From assembly GCA_001692895.1 (NCBI GenBank), contig KV748178.1:4140536-4204535 (forward strand): a stretch of 64,000 nt of DNA, read 5' to 3'. The translations under genes and the position numbers were made by a program. The notes beneath the pieces are model-generated. The model was given only the letters and a program-made list of their open reading frames with translations. It did not search any database and was not told where the DNA came from. The DNA is from Cenococcum geophilum 1.58 (taxonomy: Eukaryota; Ascomycota; Dothideomycetes; Gloniales; Gloniaceae). Shown one piece after another: positions 1 through 9,429 of this stretch. Every line of letters begins with the position of its first letter. The stretch's first letter is position 1.

Positions 1-399
1 GTCGTGCCCTAGGTAGCTTACTGCCGTAAGTAGTTAGACCTAAGATTTAATGGTAGATAAAGATATCTTTCTAGGTTTAACTATCTAAATAGACCTGCTA
101 TAAACGCTAAGGCTCTAAGGCAGGCCTAATTTAGTACCTCTTTTTAAAACTTACTTATAAATAACTTTCCTAGCTAACTCACTATTACCTCTAAGACCTC
201 TTGCTTGGAGCACGCTCCTTTATAAGTACCCTGGAAATCTCCCAGCAATTTTATAAGGCATCCTCACCTATAGGGCGGAGATAGGTCCCTTATTACCTAT
301 ACTACCTAATATCTACAAAAACCACCTCTCCTCACACAATAACGAAGACCTTATCTCTAAAAAGATCGTTACTAACCTGGCCCTAGGCCGTATATAGGC

Positions 400-1700
400 C
401 ACCAACTCTACAGTTACCTTACCCCTAGGCCTAGTGCCTAAGGCAGATAGCGGCTTTTGCTATATTTACGACCTCTCTTTACCTAAGGGCTTCTTAGTTA
501 ATAACTCTATTAACCTAGCCTGGGCAGTACTATACTATACCCGGATAAAGACTATACTAGCACACGTAATTACAGCTAGTAGAGGCTGCTACCTAGTTAA
601 ACGAGACATTAAAGATGCCTTCCAAATGGTGCCCATTTCAGTGCGGTCACGTTACCTACTCGGCTTTATCTAGAAGGGAGTTACATACATTAAATGCTGT
701 CTGCTATTTAGCTTACGAACAGCCCTATTCCTTTTTAACTTATTTACCGAAGGTCTCCACTAAATCCTAGCATAATAGATTAACTTCGCTATTAAGCACT
801 ACCTTAATGATTTTATATTTGTGGTTAAGTATCCGACTATACTACCGTTACTAAGGGAGGTATACCTCTTAGTTACTAACCAGCTAGGGGTACCCCGAAA
901 TAATACTAAGAATATTAAAGGTACGGAGGCTAAAGTATTAGGTTATACTATTAACACTATAGCAATAGAGATAAAACTCTTACCAGCTAAGCAATAGAAA
1001 GCTATTAATTAGGTAACCGAAGCCCTCTAGAAGGGCTGGCTATTATTACAGCAAGCCTAACAACTAGCGGGCCGCCTAGTATAGTATATAAGAGTTATCC
1101 GCCTTAGGCGCTTGTACTCTCGCTCCTTATAGGACTTTATAACAAAATAGCCTACTAGATTATTAAGAAATATGCCCTAACGCCTCCCCCTAGAGCCAAA
1201 AAAAGACCTTAACCTTTGGCTTAAGGTTCTTATATTAAGTAACAGTATACTATTCTTTAATAATAAGGAAAGGCCGCAGTTTTACTTATTTACTAACGCC
1301 TTATCACTTAAAGGCTATGGAGGCTTCTACTTTAGCAGAGAGAACGGCCACTGGCCTAATTACGCGGCTTCCCTACCCTAGGCCTAGGCCTTTAGCTATT
1401 ATCCCCCACTAGACCAGGCGGATAATTATATTAACCCAAAAGAGATACATGCTATTGCGAAGGCATTTAAAAAGTAATTATTAGTCTGGCGGTATAGGTC
1501 TCTCTATATTTATACAGATAATATAATTACTTATAGCGGCATCTAGAATGATATTATAAAAGGTTTTGGAAACCGATTACTCTAAGAGATACTTATATCC
1601 TTAATAATAAATGATATTACTATAATAACTACATAGGTCTCCAGCGCTAATAATAGGCTTACTAATACTCTCTCGCGATTTAACCGCAAGAAATTATTAT
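400..1700 (+). pseudogene. Reverse transcriptase / RNase H of the DIRS-type element, RIPped
   Basis: The open piece at 434-673 reads VKRDIKDAFQMVPI followed by RSRYLLGF, a DIRS/Ngaro-type RT core (the palm motif 'KRDIKDAFR.VPV'). Downstream, with stops, is HYLNDFIFV at about 800-830, corresponding to the catalytic Y-L-D-D box with the first Asp turned to Asn. Near 1275-1420 the segment YLFTNALSLKGYGGF resembles the RNase H start 'TDAS..G.G' with Asp to Asn. There is no intact frame, so the protein cannot be made. The stops and D-to-N changes are all explained by C:G to T:A transitions. Confidence 0.65.
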
Positions 1701-2079
1701 TACTGTGCCCTAAGTGGCAAATAAATAACGGCTTCTTACCAGATAAATAACGGCTTCTTACCGAATAAAGGACGGCTTCTTACCGGATAAATAAAGGCTT
1801 CTTACTAGAAAAATAATATCTCTCCTCTAGGTGGCTACTAACTCTTATAGTTGACCTAGAGTTGTTTAATTAACCCCCCCTAACCTTCTAGAGTAAGATC
1901 GGTAGGTCTTATTGCTTTTTACTACTTATATAGCATAGCTTAGCAGCTAATATAAGGAAAGGCTACTCCTCTACTATTAAGAGCTAGGAGGCCTTCTTAG
2001 CCTTAAACGGTTTATTACCGTATCTAGCTAAGAGGATAAACTTAAGGGAGTGGATTGCCTAATAAGCGTTTGGTATAGC

Positions 2080-2800
2080 CGCCCCTCTAATAAGTAGGAT
2101 TAAGCCAGAAACCCTCTCTAACTATATCTCCGTAATCCAATCTTATTATATAGACCTAGGTCACTTAATCGCCGCCTTTAAAGACTATATTATTAAAAGG
2201 GCCCTAGCGGGGGCTATATTACTATTCCCATCTACTAAAAAGACTAAACTACCGATTACGAAGGATATCTTAGATAAAATTATTACCTCTAAACCCTATA
2301 AGGCGGATATAAACGTAGACGCGGCATTTACAATAGCGTTTACGGGTTTCCTATATATAGGAAAGATTACGTACCCAAATAGGAAAGCTAAGGACTTTAG
2401 CACTATAAGGGCCCTCTATAATGATATTAGGATTGCCCCTAATAGCCATTTAATGGTTTTCTACCTAAAACGGAGCAAGACAGATAAAACCTATAGTGGC
2501 GTTAATATCCAGATCGCCGCTGTATTAGGAGATCGTCTATACCCCATAGCTGTAATAATACGGTTATTTAACCGTAACCCCCGGCCTTTATTAAATCTAT
2601 TATTTAGCGTTAATAATAAAGCATTTTTGGCGCTAGTAGTGCGTAAGATTCTATTAACCCGCCTAGCCGCCGGCGGTATCCTACCTGACGGCTACTCTAA
2701 TTACTCCTTTTATAGGGGTGCAGCGCAGTATACGCATAATTGTAGCTTTACAGAGTCACAAACGGCGCAGTTAGGTTAATGGATATTAGATACGGTAAAA
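2080..2800 (+). pseudogene. Tyrosine recombinase of the DIRS-type element, RIPped
   Basis: The stretch from about 2100 reads as the catalytic domain of a tyrosine recombinase. AFTIAFTGFLYIGKITY aligns with the usual 'AF..AF.GFLR.GE.T' box, with the catalytic Arg apparently changed to Tyr. LKRSKTDK is the beta-hairpin Lys region. NYSFYRGAAQ corresponds to the H-x-x-R box 'HSFRRGAA', with the His lost. KLYY at about 2800 is at the position of the nucleophilic Tyr. The part at 2453-2779 is open, but essential residues are mutated, so it is not functional. Confidence 0.65.
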
Positions 2801-2944
2801 CTTTACTATAATACCTTAGAAACCGAACAACTTTAATTAAACTTGAATTTCTAGCAGAGTATACCTATACTAGCTAGGGAAGCCTAAAATAGGGACTCTA
2901 TACTTTCTGTTATGGGACTACCCTATAATACCTTATATACGCTA

Positions 2945-3255
2945 CCTACCGCATTCTGCCGCAATCTACTATATTCTGCTATACTCTGCCTACTACCGTA
3001 AGATTGTCCTATATTCGCAACACCCGCAATATTAGCAATATCCGTAACCTTTACTAAGTTCTATTAAGTCTGCCGAATTCTACTAAACTCTGCTAAATTC
3101 TGCTAAGTCTACCGAATTCTACCAAATTCTGCTAAATTCTGCTAAATTCTGCTAAGTCTACCAAATTCTGCCAAGTCTGCCGAATTCTACAAAATTCTAC
3201 TAAATCTGCTGAATTCTGCTAAATTTGGCTAAGTCTGCCAAATTCTGCTAAGACT
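2945..3255. repeat. Degenerate ~10-11 bp tandem array (ATTCTGCYAA)
   Basis: The motif ATTCTGCTAA / ATTCTGCCAA / GTCTGCCGA recurs about 25 times, with small changes that are mostly C/T transitions. It lies between the recombinase relic and the 157-bp direct repeats and has no coding content. The reverse complement of the same word (TTGGCAGAAT) is repeated inside the LTRs of the Gypsy element at 56.9 and 62.9 kb and again near 57.4 kb. Confidence 0.7.
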
Positions 3256-3421
3256 GTGGTAACGTGTTAACTAAGTAACTAAGTTAACGATATATACCTA
3301 TTCTCCTTATTCCCTTACCTTCTTTCCTTATACAATGTCTTAATTTTATTACACAGTTTATACTACGGAAATCACTCCCGTTTTAACTTAATTCTTTATA
3401 GGTAGTAGGCGCTTCGCTAGT

Positions 3422-3578
3422 GGGCACCGGGTAGAATTTAGGCCAGATCTCCGAAGTTTAGGCCTAAAAAGCCTTATAAACGCTAGGATATCGCCTAGAT
3501 CCCGCCCTATAGGCCTACACCCCCTATAATCAATATATTTGAAATAGACTATAACCTATTCGTGCCGTGCGAGAGATA
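3422..3578 (+). repeat. 157-bp direct repeat, copy 1
   Basis: Runs from GGGCACCGGGTAG to GTGCGAGAGATA and is repeated almost exactly 357 bp downstream at 3779-3935. Differences are few and nearly all transitions. The pair flanks a 200-bp unique segment. Contains the palindromic TTTAGGCCTAAA. Possible part of split direct repeats of the upstream YR retroelement (see findings). Confidence 0.8.
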
Positions 3579-3778
3579 GATATTACGTATCTATACATTG
3601 CTTGGCCGAAAACCCTATAACTTAGGTATTCAACCAGATGTTTAACACGGTTAATAATATTATCGCTTACAACTGCACTTAATAGGTTATTCTTTTTACC
3701 TACCTACCCCCCTTATAATATATATTAGATTAGTTACTTATAGTCCTATTTAGGTCTAGCGGCGGGCTATCCTATTAG

Positions 3779-3935
3779 GGGTACCGGGTAGGATTTAGGC
3801 CAGATCTCTAAAGTTTAGGCCTAAAAAGCCTTATAAACGCTAGGATATCGCCTAGATCCCGCCCTATAGGCCTACACCCCCCACAATCAATATATTTAAA
3901 ATGGACTATAACCTATTCGTGCCGTGCGAGAGATA
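3779..3935 (+). repeat. 157-bp direct repeat, copy 2
   Basis: Second copy of the 3422-3578 repeat, in the same orientation and of equal length. LINE-type coding similarity begins immediately after it, at about 3936, so this repeat is either the 3' end of the upstream element or the target of the LINE insertion. Confidence 0.8.
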
Positions 3936-6400
3936 GTATAATAAAAAGAAAAGGTTAATCTAGTAAAAGGCTAATAAGCGACCCTAAGGGGGTATAAAGA
4001 ATAGTAAAATAGGTATATATAGCGGACGGGAAGCTAAAGGCTTTACTATAGTTTTTACTTATTAGTAGACTAGGAGAAAAAACCCTATACTATAATAATA
4101 AGGAGAAGANTACTATCCTTATAGAGNATTTCTTCCTGCTACTTATAGAGGCGGACCTTAGTATTATACTAGATTTTATATACCTAAAGCTATAAACTAT
4201 AAAGAAAGAAGTAGAAGAGGAGGATATTATTATAGTTTTAAAGGGGCTTACCCCTAATAAGGCCCTAGGCCTAAAAATGATTACTAATTAATTCTTTAAA
4301 ATATATAAAGAGTAGCTAGCCCTAGTGTTAGCTAAGCTCTTTAGCAGCTATATATTACCTAAAGCTATTTAAAAACTCTATTATAGTAGTTCTTTAAAAA
4401 CCATAAAAGCTNTTTTATACTATAGTAAAAGCCTACTAGCTAATTATGCTGCTTAATACTATTAGGAAACTACTTAAAAAAGAAATAGTAGCTAGTTAGC
4501 TATCTAGAATTATAAAAAAGAAAGATATACTACTAGCTAGCTAAATAGAAATAAGGCTAGGGCGCTTAATATAGATAGCGCTAGAGCTATTAACCTAATA
4601 GGTATATATAGTATAAAGGAGTAGCCTAACTATTTAGCCTTAATATTTCTAAGGCCTTTAACTAAGCTTCTTATAAAAGAATAATCTATAATATAAAGGC
4701 CTAGGCCATACCCTATTAGATAGTATAGTTTATAAAGTCCTTCTTAAGGATTAATAACAAAGCTCTTAATTAGGGGCTATATAGGCGTAAATAATATAGA
4801 TAAATATTAGTATACCCTAAGGCTTAATACTACAGTATTTAGGTTTATTAATAACTCTAATACACTAATATATAGTAAAACTACAAAGGAGAACCGTAAG
4901 CCCTAAAAAGGGAGTATAAAGTATATAATTATATAGGCACGCTAATATAGGGTAGTATTTACCCCTAAAAAGTATTACTTTATCCACTTTATAAGGAGCT
5001 ATAAGAAGTTTAATATAAAGCTATAGTTAATATATATAGCTTTATAGAGGGCCTAGTTAGTAACCAATTTATACTAAAGGTATAGATTAACTTAAAGGCT
5101 TAAATAGGGGCCGTATATTAATATTATTAAGGTAAAAATGGTTACCTAAATAGCCATACTAACCTAGGCTTATAGCCTTTATATAAGGGCGCCTCCCTTT
5201 AAAAGTGTGTAGATAATATACTCTACTATAGTTTAGTTAGTAATTTTATATAGATATAGTACCTAATACTTACTACTAGAGTTAGATAAAGCCTAAGGAG
5301 ATAAGTAAAACTAAGCTATACTAGATAGGTATAGTATAGAACTTATTGCCTTTTGCACTATTATAAAGTATATAAATTAATACTAATAGTAGTGCTTAAG
5401 TATAAGATAGAGGTTTCCGCGCGCTCTAGATATACTTAAAGGAGCTAGCTATAGTCTTATATAAAGAGAATATAAAAGGGCTAGTAGTAAAATATATATT
5501 AAGAGGGAATATAATTACTATATAGTCTATAATAGCCTACTAGCTTCAGCCTAAAAAAAGCTATTAATATAGCCTACTAAATAGGATAAGCTTAAAAGGA
5601 TAGTGTGATTACTATTCTAGGGATATATATATATATAGCTAATAGACCTATCTATAATATATTATAGAAGGAGTAGAAGGGCTAGAGTATTAAGAAATAT
5701 TTAAAAGTTAATAAGAAAAGGAGTAGAAAAAATACTAAAGTATTACTTACTTACTATATAATAGCCTAGGCTAAGCTATAAAGTAAAATAGGGTTTAAAT
5801 GCATATATAAGGCTTATTAAAGTAAAGAGTATAATTAATATGCTACTTAGAACTAAATTTATAAAAGCCTAATTAGATATCTCTACTATTAAAAGTAGTA
5901 TTAGGGTACACTACTTCTAGCATACTTACTCTAGCTATACACTAATTAACTAATAATATATATAGTAGTATTCTTACCCTAAAATATACTACCGGCTAAG
6001 CGGAAATATATATTACTATACTAAAATATTTCTTATATAGAGAGCTCCTAGCTAACTTAAAGGCTACTAAGGTAGTTATAGATTAGCTTATATAGATAAA
6101 CCTCCTACTATACCTCTTACTAGCTAGAGAGCTAGCTTAAGTTAAAAAAAAAGCTAAAAAGTACTTTAAAAAAAAGGAGGATAATACTATAGTTATTATA
6201 GAATATATAGTAGAATATTATAAGCATAGTTAGAGTATAGTAGGTAACGCGCTTATAATACTTATTATACTAATATTCCTTTTTTTAGAAAGTAAAAAAG
6301 TAATAAAAAAAGTAATAGCCCTATTAGCTTATAGGGCTATAGAGCTATAGATAATAATATAGACGGTAGTTATATATAATATATATTAAATCCCTATAAC
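3936..6400 (+). pseudogene. 5'-truncated LINE (Tad1/I-like) ORF2 relic, RIPped
   Basis: With many stops ignored, the + strand reads as the segment between endonuclease and RT of a fungal non-LTR element: FFLLLIEADLS, then VLKGLTPNKALGLKMITN (the 'KAPGPDGIPN' box) at about 4230-4290, TIRKLLKKEIVA (the 'LL.TIGKLLE.IVA.RL' box) at about 4450-4490, and LNISKAFN (the 'LDI..AFD' palm motif with Asp to Asn) at about 4640. No endonuclease domain is seen upstream, as expected for a 5'-truncated LINE. Extremely TA-rich, with ambiguous bases at about 4110, 4127 and 4412. The 3' limit is uncertain. Confidence 0.6.
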
Positions 6401-7085
6401 CCTATTTTATATCTACCCCTTATTACTAAACTTTACTACTAGCCCTTCCTATACTATTATTCTTATAAACTACTAGTTTATATTCTATTTAAATAACTAA
6501 AGTAATTAGAAATAGAACCTAGCCCTAAACTATATACCTACTAGATAGACTTTAGGAGTATATATTAAGATAACTTTTCTATAGCGCCTTAAGGAGACAC
6601 CTACTTATACTTATTAATAGTTTACTAAATTAGAAAAAGAGGTTTATATAGACTATATAATAGTAGAAGAGAAGGTATTATTTAGCTCTAGCTAATATAG
6701 TTCCCTTTTTATATATTATTATAGACCTTATATAAGCTACCTACTATATAGACCCTAACGGGAGCCGCAATAGTATAATTAAATATCTTAATCTTTTTAT
6801 AGAGTTAATTTAATATATATAGGTTATAAGATAGAGTTATTCTATATAGGTATATCTAGTATTAATTAAATACTTATTAATCTTTTTTAAGCGCTAATTT
6901 AATAACCTAAGTAATATTAAAGCTTATTACCTTATAATAGGCCGTTTATAATAGGTAATTATTATAACATTTAATAAGCTATTTATAAAGCTATCTATAT
7001 AAAAATAATTATATAACAATTAATTGTATAGGTAGTTATATGGCCAATTAATATGAACCTTCCTAATACATTAGTGCTGCGTGTT
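6401..7085. other. AT-rich non-coding DNA
   Basis: Very TA-rich sequence with frequent TAG/TAA in all frames, in the style of a RIPped repeat. I recognise no protein fragment here; it may be the 3' part of the LINE relic or an unrelated repeat. Confidence 0.5.
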
Positions 7086-7088
7086 AGT

Positions 7089-7675
7089 AGAGCTTTAGGG
7101 CTCTAATATAGGGTTTCGGGCAGAGCTTCAAGCAGAGCTTCGAGCAGAGCTTCAAGTGAGCTTTGAGCAGAGCTTCGAGCAGACCCTCGAGCAGAGCTTC
7201 GAGCGGAGCCTCAAGGAGCTTCGAGCGGAGCCTCGAGCAGAGCTTCGAGCAGAGCTACGAGCAGAGCTTCGAGCAGGGGCCTCGTGCAGAGCTTCGAGCA
7301 GAGCTTTGAGTAGAGCTTCGAGCAGAGCTTCGAGCAGAGCTTCGTGCAGAGCTTCGTGTAGAGCTTCAACCAGAGCTTCGACCACGGCTTCGACCAGAGC
7401 TTCGAGCGGAGCCTCGACCAGAGCTTCGAGCGGAGCCTCGACCAGAGCCTTGACTAGAGCCTTGACCAGAGCCTCGACCAGAGCCTCAAGCAGAGCTTCG
7501 GCCAGAGCTTCGACCGGAGCTTTAAGCAGAGCCTCATGCAGAGCCTTGTGCAGAGCTTTATATAGAGTTTGTATTCGTGTAGGCGTTCGTGCAGACGTCG
7601 TGCAGGCTTCGTGCAGGCTTCGTGCAGGCTTTCGTGCAGGCTTTCGTGCAGGCGTTTATGTAGGCAGCGGAAGAG
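7089..7675. repeat. 12-bp minisatellite (AGCAGAGCTTCG)n
   Basis: About 45-50 imperfect copies of a 12-bp unit (AGCAGAGCTTCG, ACCAGAGCTTCG, AGCGGAGCCTCG), ending in a looser GTGCAGGCTTTC variant. Because 12 is a multiple of three and the unit lacks stops in several frames, long open frames exist on both strands (7156-7725 plus, 7152-7385 and 7454-7678 minus) and encode only R-A-S-S or E-A-L-L/L-H-E type repeats. These are most likely not genes. The decamer AATACATTAG occurs just before (7065-7074) and just after (7716-7725) the array. Confidence 0.85.
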
Positions 7676-7810
7676 CAATAAAGCAGGTAATAAGGCCCAG
7701 AGTTAGTCTAGATACAATACATTAGCTATTTAGGTATTTATCTACTATAAATATTAAGGATTAGTAATGGTTAATAGCTCTAGCTAAATATTTACTATTT
7801 TAGTAGTAAT

Positions 7811-7945
7811 ATTTAAGGCAAAATGTAGCAGTAACCATAACGCCGTTTATAATAATTTTGGTAGCGTTAGAATTGCCTTATAAAGCTCTAGAATATAACG
7901 TTGGCCGATTATCTATAAAGGCGTTAGTTTGTTATTAATTAATAG
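7811..7945 (+). repeat. 135-bp direct repeat, copy 1
   Basis: Starts ATTTAAGGCAAAAT and ends TTATTAATTAATAG. The same 135 bp recur at 7987-8121, 176 bp downstream, with mainly transition differences. Each copy contains the short inverted pair TTAAGGCAA...TTGCCTTA about 60 bp apart, reminiscent of a small hairpin element. No coding content. Confidence 0.75.
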
Positions 7946-7986
7946 TAGTAGAGTTTTAAGCAGAGCTTTAAAGAGGAGATTTGCTT

Positions 7987-8121
7987 ATTTAAGGCAAAAT
8001 ATAGTAGTAACCACCAGGCCATTCGCAATAATTTTGGTAGCATTAAAATCGCCCTATAAAGTTCTAGAACATAACGTTAGCCGATTATTTATAAAGGCGT
8101 TAGTTCGTTATTAATTAATAG
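7987..8121 (+). repeat. 135-bp direct repeat, copy 2
   Basis: Second copy of 7811-7945, in the same orientation. Right after it the base composition changes from RIPped AT-rich to balanced, so this is the edge of the first repeat block. Confidence 0.75.
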
Positions 8122-9429
8122 CTAAATAATTTAGTATAGCGCGCGAGTTTATATAAGAATTATATACAAATTGGCGCGAGGGACTAACAAATTTCCGAAC
8201 CGTGTACCAGACGACAACAACATAAGATGATTAATCTGTTATGTAAGCAGCTTATGATTGGTTGATCGTCTGGGACCGAGATAAGTCAATAGCTAGGTAC
8301 CTACTGCTTACTTACCCCCCGCAAAATGCTTTGGCATTCGGATCCCTGCTTTCCCGCTGCCGTCTGGTAGCGAGACGCACGGTGCGCATAGCCAGAAACC
8401 CGGCTTCCACCCAGTTCATGCCGCACAGGTCAGGAGGGGCACTATAATGCTGTACTGCAGGCGTTACTACACTCTCCATCTAACCTTAGGGAGATGGCTT
8501 CTCAGTGGTTCGTCCTGAATACAACAAGAAGCCTCCCGTCTTCTGCTAGAAGTAGCGTATGCCTACTGTCTCATGCTAACTTTCATTATTCAACACGAGT
8601 AATGCTACATGTCAAGGACTTTATCAATGCTCCACTTGGTTTGTTGCCACCTATGACTTCTAGTGGTAATAAAGCTAGTCAGGCTTCGTCGCATGGCAGC
8701 TACTTATTTTACGAAGCAATCTTTGCCGGTACTACTACAACTTATGCCGGGCATAGGGATAAGGGATTGGGTTCGAGGTATGAGAGTCGAGGCTTGGCTC
8801 GGGAGGAATCCTTCAACATGATTTCTTCGACAAGATTTAGACTTTGCTTTGCATGCTATCTTCTCTGATTTTACTGGCAGAGAATTATCCCACAGACGTT
8901 TCAGTTGTGGCGATCCTCTAAGCGCCGGTCATTTTGATTCGGGCCGGATCGCCCGCTTGCTGCGCCTGCTACGCCTGCTACTGTACTGGACGCGCCCGCA
9001 AAGCTCGATACGATAATGTGGTACCTTGACTGCACTGCCTTGCCGCAAGTTGCATCGAAACTTGCTTAGCCATCGACGAAGCACGGCCAGTCGCTTGACA
9101 TCTACTTCCGACTTCCGGCTGCCTGATTTGAAGGGGAGGACCAGAATAATCCACCACCATTTGATAGCCAGTCCAAGCCAGGTCCGCAGACCTGCAGCCG
9201 AATCGCTAGGGATGTCCAGGTGCAAGCAACCTAGTTCCCTCTTTTCATTCTCAGTCATCCAAATGCTGTTCTCTTAGCCTTGCTATTAACTGCTATACGC
9301 GTCCGTGTGTCAACCTCTCTCGCTCTCGCGCCTGTTCCCTAAAAGGACGCCTCGATTCTTTGATAATTATTGAAGCTTCCATGCTCATCGTTCATTTATG
9401 TGCTGCCACGCACGGCTAAGGTTGTTCCC
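8122..9429. other. Gene-free stretch upstream of the ankyrin gene
   Basis: Composition is normal from about 8160. Several short open frames exist (for example 124 codons at 8494-8868 plus, 109 codons at 8929-9258 minus), but none has a recognisable domain or an intron pattern I could confirm. The 3' few hundred bases presumably hold the promoter and 5' UTR of the ankyrin gene. Confidence 0.4.

Larger units (their letters stand above)
1..2830 (+). mobile_element. DIRS-type (tyrosine recombinase) retroelement relic, 5' end outside window
   Basis: One strand carries, in order, a reverse transcriptase, an RNase H-like stretch and a tyrosine recombinase, which is the gene order of DIRS/Ngaro/PAT-type YR retroelements; there is no LTR integrase. 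The reading frame is interrupted by many TAG/TAA codons where CAG/CAA would be expected, and catalytic codons are changed C to T or G to A, as RIP does. The 5' part (gag-like region) lies before base 1. The 3' limit is set where coding similarity ends, shortly after the recombinase, and is approximate. YR retroelements are uncommon in ascomycetes compared with Gypsy, Copia and LINE elements (general knowledge). Confidence 0.7.

Noticed and set aside
2945..3255. Possible CRISPR-like regular array
   Set aside because: Units are ~10-11 bp without spacers, in a eukaryotic repeat block; it is a simple tandem array.
7152..7725. Long open frames on both strands (up to 189 codons) in the 7-kb array
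   Set aside because: They are by-products of a stop-free 12-bp repeat, encode only R/A/S or L/E/A/H repeats, and lack splice or start context.
8494..8868. 124-codon plus-strand frame upstream of the ankyrin gene
   Set aside because: No domain, no intron support and composition unlike coding; probably chance in the promoter region.
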